Of a DNA stretch of 64,000 nucleotides, positions 7,733 to 18,046 are shown piece by piece (the first letter of the stretch is position 1; each line of letters opens with the position of its first letter). A program made the position numbers and the translations under genes. This DNA is from Thermothielavioides terrestris NRRL 8126 (Eukaryota > Ascomycota > Sordariomycetes > Sordariales > Chaetomiaceae): contig NC_016457.1 of the NCBI RefSeq assembly GCF_000226115.1, positions 1,054,001 to 1,118,000 of the forward strand, given 5' to 3'. The notes beneath the pieces were generated by a model. The model did no database searches. It was given only the letters and a program-made list of their open reading frames with translations, and was not told the origin of the DNA.

Positions 7733-10189
7733 TTACACCAGTGTAAACGCCGAACTCACGCCCTCAAACGCCTGAATATCCCCTCCCAAGCTCTTCGCAT
7801 CGCCGTAGTACCGAATCCGATACACCCCGCGGTCCGCCCAGTCCTCCGTCTCCCAAACAATCTCGACCTCGCTGCTCCCCAAAACCTCGCTCGTCCTCCG
7901 CCAGTGATAAACCAGCGACCAGTCGCTGTCGTCCCTCACCCTCGTCCACGCCTGCTGCTCGTGCTGCTGCCCACCGGGCCCGGCCCCCGCCGCTGCCGGC
8001 CCCGCCGTCAGCTTCTCCACCGCGGCGAACGTGCCCTCCAGACGGAGGTTATTCCGCGGGTTCGCGCCGACGAACACCACCTTCACCCACTCGCCCCGGC
8101 GGTACAGCCTCTGCGCGTCCGTGAGCACGTCCCCGAAGCGCCTGAAGAGCGGCGGGCCGTCGCGGATGACAGGCGTGATGAAGGACAGCGACCGGTTCGC
8201 GTTGTCGGGCGGGAACAGCCCCACCTTGTCGTGCGGCGGGGGCGGTGCGGCGTCGGCGCCCAGGTACGGCAGGAGCGACAGCGTCACATTGATATAGGCT
8301 GCCAGCGTGTGCGGGCCATACAAGGTTGAGGCGCCCTCGTAGCGCTGGATGGCGTATTCCTCCTCGGTGGTGATGTAATGCGTGTAGCTGTTGGCCGGGC
8401 CGCCGAGCACGACGACCGGGGACGGAGCCTGGGAGACACCCCGGCGGGGTTCAGCCTCGGACAGGCGGACGAAGGCGTCCTGGACGGCTTGCTTCCACCG
8501 CCGCCCGGCCATGGTGGTGGCCTCGCCGGGGCTGACAATGATCACGAGCTGGCCGACCCGGAACGCCTGCACGTCGACCACGTTCGGCGTCCAGGCGTAA
8601 GGCGTATCAATCTCTCCAACGTCGAGGAGGATCGGTTTGGGGTAGTGGCAAGCTCGCTGTGCGGGGGTGGGATCCTTGAGGAGCCGCGAGACAACCCGCC
8701 AGACCGGCGACGTGGTATTCTCGTTCCCCGAGTGCTGTGTGAAGTCGAATGCTCCCGGGCCGTCCGAGGTCCCGGCGGCGAAGGAATATCCGAGCGCAGC
8801 AGGGCATGTGCGGACCTCCGAGCCGTTCGGAAGCAAGAACGAGAAGCCGGACATGTTGTGGAAGCTATGGAACGCCTTGACAGGTCCGCCTCCTACGGGG
8901 GTTGGATTTCGCTGAAGCTGGTCGTAGAGCGCCCGAGCAGGCTCGAACTGACGCCGCCCGATCTCAAAGCACGAGCTTGCGCCGTTGTCTTTGACCCTGA
9001 AGAACGGCCCTCGGGCGTGACAGGCCTGGGATCTGCCGTCGCTGCAGGTGCTGTTCTCAAAACTGCACATCTGGCCCGAGCCGTCCTCGCACCACGCCCC
9101 GAGGACATTGGGGCTAGTGTCGCCGACGTTGGCCTGCGAAAACCCGGCGATAAAATTCTCGGCTGCCGTAGGGTCGTCGCGGACGCTCTTCTCAAACAGG
9201 TAAGCGGCAACCCCTTTGTTGTCGCCAGCGATCAGGGTGTTGTTGCCCAGAAGCGAGGTTCCGTGCGTGGGGAACCATGTCAAGACGCCGATGTTCTTGC
9301 CGTCTGAAGCACGCTGGAATTTGAGCAGCGTCAGGTCCTTCTCCACGGACCCGTCGTCGTCAGCGCTGACGTTGTATTTCGCACGCTCCTGCTCTGGGTT
9401 GGCAAGGTAGGCGAACAAGCTGCGGTTGATGTTGGCGCCGTGGACCTTGGTAGTGCCAACGCTCAAGTACCCGGGCTGAAGGCTCTCGTGGGCCCGGCGG
9501 ATGGAAAGGAGGGCTCCGTCAACGATGGCCCTGTAACTCTGCTGGTCGAAGCCCTTGCTGGTAATCTGGGGGAGGAGGTAGTTCAACCAGCCGGCGGGCC
9601 CTGCATGAGAGTGCGTGCCCGTCACGGCAACGTTGTGGTGGTTGTAGACGGCATATGACGGCCCAAGCTCCTTGAGGCCGTTGAGAATACCATATCGGAT
9701 GGCCGTGTCGCCAGACTGTGTGTCCAGAACCAGGTAGACGAACCGCTCCTCCGGCCGGTCGACATCAGCGATGATGAAGGCCCGAGAGTACAGACGCTGG
9801 CGTAGACCGGTCCCGAGCTGCTTGGGGTCCGCATAGCCCATCAGGTTGATTTCGACCACGGGGCCGGTAATATCAGCCTTGCCGACGCCGATCAGGTAGC
9901 GGTCTCCAGAGATCAACGGCGTGGCCGGATGGCCGGTCGCGTGGAGCCAGGGAGCTGCCCATCGCAAAGCATCCTGGGGCAGAAGGGATCCCAGCAAGAA
10001 GGGAGTGACGATGATCAAGCTAAAGACCGCGCACCAATAGCCAAGAAGACGACGATGGGGAATCCTGCCCCAGGCCGACGCAGCGCAGGCTGGTTGGCGG
10101 CACCGCTCCGGGTCTCGGCATCCGGGAGCATCCGGTCGCCAGTCTTCGCGACCAGGCTGGTGGGTGATACGGTCCTTCTCGGCCTCCAT
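7733..10189 (-). CDS. Neutral/alkaline ceramidase
   Basis: An amidase that hydrolyses ceramide to sphingoid base and fatty acid. The chosen start gives 818 aa in one exon. Family hallmarks run in order: YLIGVGKADITGP (98-110), the zinc-site motif THSHAGP (192-198), FPTHGTSL (306-313) and the nucleophile motif NVGDTSPN (354-361, Ser359), then a C-terminal beta-sandwich domain. A hydrophobic segment at about residues 49-70, preceded by basic residues and followed by the lumenal catalytic domain, suggests a type II membrane anchor instead of a cleaved signal peptide. The frame stays open upstream to an ATG at 10564, adding 125 residues that look like low-quality upstream sequence; I preferred the ATG at 10189 just before the anchor. 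Several NxS/T sequons fit a secretory-pathway protein. Confidence 0.92.
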   Translation of the reverse strand: MEAEKDRITHQPGREDWRPDAPGCRDPERCRQPACAASAWGRIPHRRLLGYWCAVFSLIIVTPFLLGSLLPQDALRWAAPWLHATGHPATPLISGDRYLIGVGKADITGPVVEINLMGYADPKQLGTGLRQRLYSRAFIIADVDRPEERFVYLVLDTQSGDTAIRYGILNGLKELGPSYAVYNHHNVAVTGTHSHAGPAGWLNYLLPQITSKGFDQQSYRAIVDGALLSIRRAHESLQPGYLSVGTTKVHGANINRSLFAYLANPEQERAKYNVSADDDGSVEKDLTLLKFQRASDGKNIGVLTWFPTHGTSLLGNNTLIAGDNKGVAAYLFEKSVRDDPTAAENFIAGFSQANVGDTSPNVLGAWCEDGSGQMCSFENSTCSDGRSQACHARGPFFRVKDNGASSCFEIGRRQFEPARALYDQLQRNPTPVGGGPVKAFHSFHNMSGFSFLLPNGSEVRTCPAALGYSFAAGTSDGPGAFDFTQHSGNENTTSPVWRVVSRLLKDPTPAQRACHYPKPILLDVGEIDTPYAWTPNVVDVQAFRVGQLVIIVSPGEATTMAGRRWKQAVQDAFVRLSEAEPRRGVSQAPSPVVVLGGPANSYTHYITTEEEYAIQRYEGASTLYGPHTLAAYINVTLSLLPYLGADAAPPPPHDKVGLFPPDNANRSLSFITPVIRDGPPLFRRFGDVLTDAQRLYRRGEWVKVVFVGANPRNNLRLEGTFAAVEKLTAGPAAAGAGPGGQQHEQQAWTRVRDDSDWSLVYHWRRTSEVLGSSEVEIVWETEDWADRGVYRIRYYGDAKSLGGDIQAFEGVSSAFTLV

Positions 10190-10972
10190 CCCTTGAAGTT
10201 CGAGAGCGCAACTCCGAGGGCGATAGCGCGTGCACCGGAACGACTGGTGGATGGGGTGACGAGGTGCTGCCTTCAGCCGGGCATTGTTAAGCACCACACA
10301 ATAAGGCTCGGTTCTGTACCGGAGGTCGCCACGCTTTCCGGTGTACAGATGGCAGCCTTGAGCCCAACTTGAAAATACCTGGTAGGAAGGCACGAACAAC
10401 ATCGAGTCTTGGCAGCCGTCACAGGGCACGGAAACTGCCCGATTGGCCAGCAACGGCCTGCTGCCAAGCATCTCTCTGGCCCCCGCAGCCGAAGGGGCCC
10501 TTGCACATTCTACGCCAGCAAAGGTGGCATACACTAAAACATTTGGTTCAGAAAATTCGATCATGCTAAGTTGTGCTGAGTCTGCAATCTAGTAGTCTAC
10601 TTTCCTCCCTTTGCCATCTACACTACCTCGTGTTGTTTGAGGGAAGGCATATTGTGTATCTGCACTGTGTGTCGAGACTGTGTACATCGATCGACCCAAA
10701 CAGTCCCGCAGTTGAATCGCCCCACAGTGGGGACCCATTCTTCCACAAGACCGCGTCTTGCAGCAAGTTCATCTGGGAGGTGGCCGTCATGGTGCCCTGC
10801 AGAACCACAAGCCCAACAGCAAGTCAAGGCGGCAATTGACAACAACCTGCCATCGCCTTGGATCTCGAATCTTGCATACTGGGCACAGGCTATCAGACCT
10901 TAATATTGGGTGTTTTTCTTAAACCCAAGACACCATCCGCCCGACCAAACCTCATCTGGCACCCTCCACACC
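10190..10972. other. Divergent promoter region, ceramidase / SPF27
   Basis: About 0.78 kb between the divergent ceramidase (-) and SPF27 (+) genes. The first 375 bp form an open extension of the ceramidase frame that I treat as leader. No other gene is seen. Confidence 0.4.
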
Positions 10973-11745
10973 ATGCCATCCATCACCACAGTCCACGAGT
11001 CGCTCCCATGTAAGCCTCCCACCCTTTCCTTCTCCAACTCCAAACCCATACACTAACCGCCCGCCCGAAACAACCAGACATCGACGCCGACCCCACGCCC
11101 GCCGAGCGCGCCGCCGCCGAGGCCCTCATCGCCGAGGAGCGCGCCCTCGTGCCCGACGACCCACACCACGCACTGCTCCCCCCGCCCCCAACAACCACCC
11201 GCTTCCTGACACCTCTCCTGGCCGCTGAACTCTCCCGCCTCTCCACCGCCGCCGCCGAACAAGCAACCACCGACACCGATACCACCACCCCCCGCAAGCC
11301 CCTCCCCAAACTCTCCGCATTAGACCTGACCCGCTACGAAGCGCCAACCCCGCCGTCACCCACCGCCCTGGCCGCCCTCCCGCGAAGCGAAGCCGCGCAG
11401 CAGCTCCAAGCGGCCCTCGCGCGCGCGTACACGTCGCACAGCTACGTCGCGTCGCGGCGGGCGCACCTGGCGCTGCTGGACAGCTACGGCAAGAACGCGT
11501 GGCTGGTGGGCAACGAGGCGCTGGAGGGGGAGGTGCGGGCGGTGGAGCGGGAGCTGGCGGAGACGCGGCGGGCGATCGACGAGGTGACGGCGCAGCGGCG
11601 GGAGATGCAGGACGGGGCCGGGGCGGAGCTGCGCGGGCTGGAGGAGGCGTGGCGCCGCGGGGTCGGCAGGGTGCTGGAGACGGAGGCGGCGGCGGAGAGG
11701 GTGAGGAGGGAGGTGTTGGAGTTGAGGAGGCGGGCGGCCAGTTGA
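10973..11745 (+). CDS. Pre-mRNA-splicing factor SPF27 (BCAS2/Cwf7 family)
   Basis: A core component of the Prp19/NineTeen complex that activates the spliceosome. Exons are 10973-11009 and 11078-11745 (68-nt intron), giving 234 aa, the usual family size. The short first exon supplies MPSITTVHESLPY, joining ESLPYIDADPTP, which matches the DALPYFD start of animal BCAS2. Conserved marks follow: LDLTRYEAP near residue 100, SYGKNAWLVGNEALE near 150-165, and a long heptad-type coiled coil to the C-terminus with an LEEAWR segment. The 3' end converges on the PKA regulatory subunit gene. The identification rests on the pattern of these short motifs, since the family is weakly conserved in sequence. 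Confidence 0.86.
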
Positions 11746-12158
11746 GGGGATGGAAAGGAAAGGGGAAAGGAGAGGAGGAAAGGAAAGGGGAGGGGGGAGA
11801 AGCTCTCGCTCTGCGCTGTCAATGCATGATGGGGAAAATTGCTGATAAAATAAACCCGGCAGGTGGCTTATCACGATTGAGCAGGACAGAAGTTGGTAGC
11901 TTGCGGGTGGCTGTCTGCTTGCTACATTTACCGGTTACATTTTCCGGGATATCTGAAGCAGTCGGGGAAATTCGTATCCTCTTCGAATCACAGCTCTGGG
12001 AGTTCCGAAAAACGCCGTCCCGACCATAATACCATGACTTGCCACCAGTGTTCTTTCACTGTGTCCGCATCTCGCGCCTGTGACCTATTTGCTTGTTCCT
12101 GGGTCATCCTCGCCAGCCTCGCCTCTTCCGTTCGGGGTGGCTGTTTTCCTCCCCTCCT
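11746..12158. other. Convergent 3' region, SPF27 / PKA-R
   Basis: 413 bp between two convergent stops. It begins with a purine-rich GGAAAGG-type tract (about 11749-11800) just after the SPF27 stop. No gene seen. Confidence 0.45.
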
Positions 12159-13415
12159 TCACTGGGACTGTAGCGGGTCCATATCCTCGACTCCAGTCTT
12201 GACCCCTACATATCTGGTCCTCCTCATGATACCCTCGACCGGCCCCAGCAGCCGCTGGAAGGCGGATTTGCCGAGCCGGGCGACCTTGACCTCGGTTTGG
12301 CTCACGACGCTGGCGGCACGCGGCGCGTCGTTGAGCAGGGCAAGCTCGCCAAAGAAATCTCCCTTCTTGTAGTGCTTGACCGGCGTGTCGTTGCCGCTCC
12401 TATACGCAACCGCCTCACCCGACTCGAGCAGGTAGAACGAGTGGCCGGGGTCGCCCTCGCGGATGATGGTGTGGCCCGCGGGGAACTTCTGGCTCTCCAG
12501 GGCGTCCGCGATCTTGGACCGCTCGTACGGGGTGAGGGTGGCCAGCAGCGGCACCTCCTCGAGGAAGCTCTCGTACATCCGACGGCGCGCGAAGGTCGAC
12601 TCCATCAGGATCCGCCGGAAGGTAACGCGGTCCAACGCCCACAGCGTGCACTGTGGCTCGGCCGAGATGACGGTCGCAGCTCGCGGCGCATTGTACATGA
12701 GCGCCAGTTCACCGAACGACCCGCCAGCCTCGATCGTGCCGACCTTCTGTCCCATCCCATCCGGTCCCGGCTGCAGGGAGCCGCTGCTGTTGACGTAAAC
12801 CTCGAACGAACCCTTCTCAACCACGTAGAAGAAGTCACCGGCGTCGCCTTGGGTGATTACCTGACCGGCTGAGTTAATACCACGTCGAGGAGCTTCCAAG
12901 CTTACGCTCACCGCCCAGCAATGCGGCTTGCTGCTCACCTTAATTCCCTTCGTGGGGATTGGCTTTTCTACCAACGCGCCCAGAACCTGCGCACACTGCT
13001 CGTCATCGAGGTGGCTGAACAGAAAGTTGCCGCTGATGGCCGTCTTAAGGCGGGCCAGCTGCTCTGGCGACTTCGGATGCACCGGGGGGGTCCAGTTGTC
13101 GTAGCTATCGGCAACCGGTTTCAAAGACTCCGCCGAGACCGAGGTCCGTCGGGCGAAGTTATACTGGGCCGGGTAGCCTTCCGTACTCGGAGGGCCCCTC
13201 AGGCCGGACTGCTGCGGGTCGGACGAGGCGTCGCCGCCAAAGGGTCCCTGGAAGGTGTTGCCTGCCGATTGACCAAAATGCGGCGTCGTAGGCGAGGTGA
13301 TCGTGTCGTTCTCTTCCTCCTCTGCCACTCGTTGCATGCCACCCGCCTCGATTCTGGAGGAGCCAAAGGGGTTCGAGTTTGCCCCAAAGGGGCTGGTGAA
13401 GCCCGAGCTCGACAT
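12159..13415 (-). CDS. cAMP-dependent protein kinase regulatory subunit
   Basis: It holds PKA catalytic subunits inactive until cAMP binds. Exons are 12939-13415 and 12159-12860, giving 392 aa. The Ser/Gly/Asn/Pro-rich N-terminus is followed by the autoinhibitory site RRTSV (89-93, phosphorylatable Ser92, type II style) and two cyclic-nucleotide-binding domains with phosphate-binding cassettes FGELALMYNAPRAA (208-221) and FGELALLNDAPRAA (329-342). The 78-nt intron (12861-12938) has GT-AG ends, a length divisible by three and no in-frame stop; removal restores GIKVITQGDAGDFF. I do not see the N-terminal docking/dimerisation helices (LQFxANYF-type motif) typical of many fungal PKA-R proteins. 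Either this lineage starts here or an upstream exon is missed. The Neurospora counterpart is mcb. Confidence 0.95.
   Translation of the reverse strand: MSSSGFTSPFGANSNPFGSSRIEAGGMQRVAEEEENDTITSPTTPHFGQSAGNTFQGPFGGDASSDPQQSGLRGPPSTEGYPAQYNFARRTSVSAESLKPVADSYDNWTPPVHPKSPEQLARLKTAISGNFLFSHLDDEQCAQVLGALVEKPIPTKGIKVSSKPHCWAVSVSLEAPRRGINSAGQVITQGDAGDFFYVVEKGSFEVYVNSSGSLQPGPDGMGQKVGTIEAGGSFGELALMYNAPRAATVISAEPQCTLWALDRVTFRRILMESTFARRRMYESFLEEVPLLATLTPYERSKIADALESQKFPAGHTIIREGDPGHSFYLLESGEAVAYRSGNDTPVKHYKKGDFFGELALLNDAPRAASVVSQTEVKVARLGKSAFQRLLGPVEGIMRRTRYVGVKTGVEDMDPLQSQ
12861..12938 (-). other. Stop-free, 3n intron in the PKA-R gene
   Basis: The donor GTGAGC and acceptor CAG bound 78 nt that read through as 26 sense codons. 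If retained, the segment would insert 26 residues between Lys159 and Val160, just before the VITQGD strand of the first cAMP-binding domain, without truncating the protein. Confidence 0.75.
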
Positions 13416-15265
13416 GTCGAATCAACCGCAGTTACCAGGGCACTCTTCGTATGCTGCTCGGTCCAATATCAGAACGATGACGCAATGTGGGAGCTCTGGC
13501 TGAAGAAGGAAGACCTTTCGATGCGCTCCTGGATGCCTGGAATGCGCCTCGAATACTCAATGCCCAGCAGGTCTGGCGCCTCTTAATATGATACCGCCGT
13601 GCCTCACACGCAACCCAGCGCAGGGCGATGTGTTTGTGGAGGGAACCGTCCGCCTCGCTTTGGGTCGGCCGATGGTTCGCGACACGCCTTTGATGCTGGA
13701 ACCTGGGTGGGACGTCATCAGGTCGTAGTCCAACACAAACTAAACATTGCCAGCGCGCCGATTAAAAGCCATTGCGCAACCCGGGGAACCTGCATGCTAG
13801 CGGGAAACTGCTTCTGCAATGGCACTGCGGACAACAAAGCCGCCAGCCCATCCGACGGACGCTTCCGTCTCACACCGACGCCGAACCTGCTCAGGTTTGC
13901 CAGAGAGGCAACATCATGCAATTGACACAGAACAGGCAACACCGAGCTTGCTGAATGACACGAAAAGAGGAAAGCGAAGAAAGAAACGAGATGATGGGAC
14001 AAGACATACTCTGTGCTGCGGGTCCGGCGGGCTGCAAGCGCGAACAAGGCCGTGTGGACCGACAAGCTCCAGGCTGCGTCCAGGCCGAGGTTGAAAGGAG
14101 GATATGGCGGCCTTGGGACGATCGTTGGCTGGGGGAGGAAACAGAGGATACAATGCGCGCGTGATGAAGTGCAGCAGCAAGAGTGCCGGGATGGGCTCTG
14201 AACAAAGAAGGCCAAGAAACCAGACGAGCCCGGCACGGGATGAAGTGCAGTTTACTGTCTCGGTGGGGGGGAGGCGCCAAAAGATCGGCGGCCGAAAATG
14301 ATAAGACTAACAAGGTGCGAGCCAGCCACGTACACTACGTACACTACGACCAGGAGCTGGCGCGATGGAGGCGGGAGGATATCCTGGCGTACCGCAAGCA
14401 ACGGAATGGAAAACGGTGCGAAGGACCCCTCGGGAAGGCGAGGACGAGGAGGGGGAACTTAGAAGCTTAAGGGAGGTCCCCAGTCCACGAGTGGGGTGCT
14501 CCTGCTCTGCTCTGCAACACGTCCCTTGAGTGCCATCATTATGGAGCACAGGGCAGCTTGCGGCCGATCAAGGGCCCGGGCGTCCACCCTCTGAACGTCC
14601 AATGCTGCGAGAATTCGTCTACATTCCTTGCTCCCGCGGCACGAACCAGCCCCATGTTGCACTTCGATCTGGTTTCCGTCCCGCAGAGCACACTTCAGGC
14701 AGCAGCACTCACGGCCTGGACGCAAGCTCCGCGATAGTGACCATGTACTCGGCGGGGGAGCTGCCCAGCTTCCCCTCCTTCAACAACGTCCCCCGCCCGT
14801 GCTTTCTCCACAAGGCACAAACTGTTGCTCGGCATGACCGCTCATTTGCGTCGAACGTTTCTAGAAGACGCACGGACTCGGGAGTGGCCCGGTCCCTCTA
14901 ACTGGATGTGGACTCGCGGGATGCGGACCGCCCAATGCAGAGAAGCATCACTGGGTGGGCGCGCTGCTCTGGTTGGTTGGGCGGATGCCCGTTGACGTGC
15001 TGCCAGCTTCACCAACCTTCTCTGGCAGCTTCGGTGCAGATCGGCTGCAACCCGCCCCGTGACTGGCCAGCACAGCCAAGCCTGGCAGGCCAAACAGGCT
15101 GCACTACTTCGTCCACAACACTACAGTACGGGACATAGCATCGCTGTGGTAGCTGGTATTACGAGTACATACAGAGGAGTCCACTGGTGATGGCAAATCG
15201 AAGCACAGCATTTGGGCCTTTGTGCCATGGGCCTCACACCTGCACGACACTGCTGCACAAGATTC

Positions 15266-15291
15266 GCGCCAGCAGATAGCGCCAGCAGATA
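15266..15291. repeat. 13-bp direct tandem duplication
   Basis: GCGCCAGCAGATA occurs twice without a gap in the CDC50 upstream region. Confidence 0.7.
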
Positions 15292-15430
15292 ATAGCAACA
15301 GCAACCATGACGAGTACAGTTGATAGAAGAAGCTTCCATCCTGTTTTGATGCTCCAACAGCACTTTTCTCGAGCCTTTAGAGCTGTCGCATTGCGGTTCA
15401 AGCAGTCTGGTCGTCTCGCGAAAGGTCAGA

Positions 15431-15450
15431 TCACGTGAATGGTCACGTGA
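15431..15450. promoter_or_regulatory. Paired TCACGTGA palindromes upstream of CDC50
   Basis: Two perfect TCACGTGA boxes (15431-15438 and 15443-15450) lie 12 bp apart, about 215-230 bp before the CDC50 start. CACGTG with this flank is the core site of Cbf1-type bHLH factors. Spacing of just over one helical turn would place two dimers on about the same face of the DNA. Binding is inferred, not shown. Confidence 0.5.
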
Positions 15451-15663
15451 TGATATGTCCGCTGACCTAGCCGTGCTGCCAAAAATGGTCCCCAGTTCGT
15501 TCACAGCCTCCCTTGGCAGGGATGGCACGGGCCAGCATGCCCGCCGCTCAGCCCGAAGGCTCCGTGTGTTCGAAACACTCCCTCTCGTACTCGGATCCCC
15601 CTTTGACCAACCCAGAAAATTCTGGGAATTGACCACAACGACGACGATAGAAACCAGTCCTCC

Positions 15664-16977
15664 ATGGCGCCCCGCCGTCGCCGTGGCGCCGGCCCCAATG
15701 CCGGCGACGATGCCCATTCAGACACGGATGCGCCCAAGAACCGCCCGCCCAACACAGCCTTCCGCCAGCAGCGCATGCGCGCTTGGCAGTGTGTGCTGAC
15801 GCCCAAACTTATCGTCACCATCTTCTCCATCCTGGCCGCCATCTACCTTGGTTTTGGCGCCTACTTGACGTATCTGGCTCATACCGTACGCTTGCCTCTC
15901 GCCTGTGCGGCTTCTCCTTCGTGTACGACAGACACTGGACACTGACCCTGCCCGTCTCTGTGCGTTTAGGTCCGCGATATTCGAATCGACTACACGGACT
16001 GCGCAACCACTGCCCCAAATGGCACCTTCGGGCCGTTGCCTCAAGAGCACATCACCGCTCACTTTGCCAACTCGGATGGAGCACACGATCCCTACCAAGC
16101 GGAGTGGATGAGGGAAACTCGTACCGTCAAAGTCGCAAACTATACCTCCGACCGCACGTACTGCCTGGTCAGGTTCAACATCCCCGAGGATTTGCAGCCG
16201 ACCATCAGCTTCTTCTACAACCTGGAGAACTTCTACCAGAACCACCGTCGCTATGTGAATTCGTTCAATGCCAAGCAGCTGCTGGGCGACGCAGTCGACG
16301 GCGGTACCATCAATGCGTCCACATGCGACCCGATCACCTACGACCCTCTGGGTTCCGGAAAGATCGTCTACCCCTGCGGCCTCGTAGCGAATTCGATCTT
16401 CAACGACACCTTCAGCACCCCTTTGCTCCTGTCTGTGCGGGACTCAAGCGCCTCGAACCGGACGTACAACTTCACTACCCAGGGCATCGCCTGGCCCGGC
16501 ATGAAGGACCTCTACGGCGAGACCAAGTACAATTACAGCCAAATTGTGCCGCCGCCGAACTGGCACGACCGCTACAGGTACGGCTACGTCGACAACAACC
16601 CGCCGCCGAACCTGAAGGAGGACGAGGCGTTCCAGAACTGGATGATGCTGGCCGCCGCGCCGAACTTTTTCAAGCTCTACCAGAAGAACGAGAACGAGAC
16701 AATGGTGGCCGGCCAGTACCAGGTCGATATCGAGTCCAACTTCAACACGACCGTGTACAATGGCCGCAAGGCCTTCGTGCTCACCACCATCTCCACCATG
16801 GGCTCCCGCAACATCTGGCCGGGGATCATCTTCCTGATAGTCGGCGGCATCTGCCTGATCCTGGACGTCTACTTCATTCTCTCCTTCTTCCTCTGGAAGC
16901 CCCGCAAGCTGGGCGACCCATCGTACTTGTCTTGGAATCAGCCATCCGCGCCTCAAGGGCATGCGTCGGCGTCGTGA
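15664..16977 (+). CDS. CDC50/LEM3 family P4-ATPase (flippase) subunit
   Basis: The essential partner of P4-type lipid flippases, needed for their folding, export from the ER and phospholipid translocation. Exons are 15664-15885 and 15970-16977 (84-nt intron), giving 409 aa. The topology is classic: a basic cytosolic N-terminus, TM1 at about residues 49-71, a large lumenal domain, TM2 at about 356-383 and a short cytosolic tail. Family motifs include CLVRFNIPEDLQP, FYNLENFYQNHRRYVNS, PCGLVANSIFNDT, GIAWPGMKDLYG, PPPNW near LPPNWxxRYP-type positions, and NFNTTVYNGRKAFVLTTIS. Several NxS/T sequons and paired cysteines lie in the lumenal loop, as expected. A longer frame overlapping out of phase (starting about 15783) is a shadow. 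Confidence 0.96.
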
Positions 16978-18046
16978 TGGATGGAGTGGATTGGGCGCAC
17001 GGTCGAGCCGTTAGGGGCGTGGCCAAGCGGTGGAAGTTTTCTTTCCTTTGCTGTTTACTAGAGATGCTTTGGGCTATGGGATTGCACGGCGTATGGGGGG
17101 CATACGGTGTCTCATTTTTTCCTTGTCTTAGTTGTCCACATTCCTGTTCAGTGCTTTCTGCTGCAAAATGAAGGCGGGTTCTAGTCATTGCCCTGGCGTG
17201 TGTTGCGTGTATGGATACCTAGCTGTGTGTGAAGTACATTGGTGTGCTGAATGGTCTGTTTTCGAAGCCGGGTAATGACATCAGATATCCCAGTGTATTT
17301 CACTGCATGATTGTCCAGTGCCTATGAACAGCATGTCTCTGCATGCGGTGTTATCTGATCTCACCAACTCATCAAGCAGAATTACGCCTCCTCTTCCTTT
17401 TTCTGCATTTAGAGGCGAATCAACAACTCTCGGTGCAGCACCCGGTGCACACGCCAATGCTCCCACATTTGAAGGCTAGAGCATTGCGTGCACAGTGAGG
17501 CCGATCTGCATTTTCTTGGTTTTTGCTCCGGGCAACTCTTGCCCAACTTGCGGCTTTGTCCTGCCCCGCAGCACCAACAATCCAGACTTGCGGTGCGCTT
17601 TTGCAACCGACTTCCATACATACAACACAAGCAAAATCCATCCCGACTTCGTTCATCAAGCTGACTCAAAATAACTAGGTACCTTAGCCTGCCCGGACTG
17701 TTCACGATATCCGAAGAGAAGTCTATCTGCTAGTGGTGGCTTTTGGCCCATTTGGGAAACCCAGTCCACGCCATTTAAGTGGCACTTAGGCATCAGCCCC
17801 ACCCGAACGCGACGGGGTGGCCCGTGACGTGCTTGAGTGAGCAGCAAGCGACGCGACCGACCGTAACGGGAATTTTTGGGGCCTGGCCACCGCCCTGGGG
17901 CTCCCTGGTAACCACCATTCACTGCTGCATCCTCTTGCAGCCAGCAGCCCGGCGACCAGAACTTCGCTCCTGCATCACCAGCGCCACGCCGCTGTTTGGA
18001 GAGTTCTGCCATCGTCAATCGTATCGCTCCACGCAGATCGCCCACC
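16978..18046. other. Intergenic DNA between CDC50 and SPT16
   Basis: 1.07 kb between two plus-strand genes: CDC50 3' UTR on the left, SPT16 promoter and 5' UTR on the right. A Cys-rich minus-strand frame at 17409-17705 has no recognisable domain and is not called. Nothing else is seen. Confidence 0.4.

Larger units (their letters stand above)
13416..15663. other. Long divergent intergenic region, PKA-R / CDC50
   Basis: 2.25 kb between divergent genes. The PKA-R side probably contains a long 5' UTR. There are back-to-back TACACTACG motifs at about 14331-14348, a duplicated 13-mer at 15266-15291 and two TCACGTGA palindromes at 15431-15450. I found no frame resembling a known protein. Confidence 0.45.

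Noticed and set aside
8378..9307. 309-codon frame antisense to the ceramidase
   Set aside because: It lies opposite conserved catalytic motifs and shows no family resemblance.
10190..10564. N-terminal extension of the ceramidase to the ATG at 10564
   Set aside because: The extra 125 residues have no conserved features; the ATG at 10189 gives a sensible anchor and the usual domain order. Not fully excluded.
15783..17171. 462-codon frame overlapping CDC50
   Set aside because: It is out of phase with the conserved protein and is an Arg/His/Pro-rich shadow; the spliced CDC50 frame explains the region.
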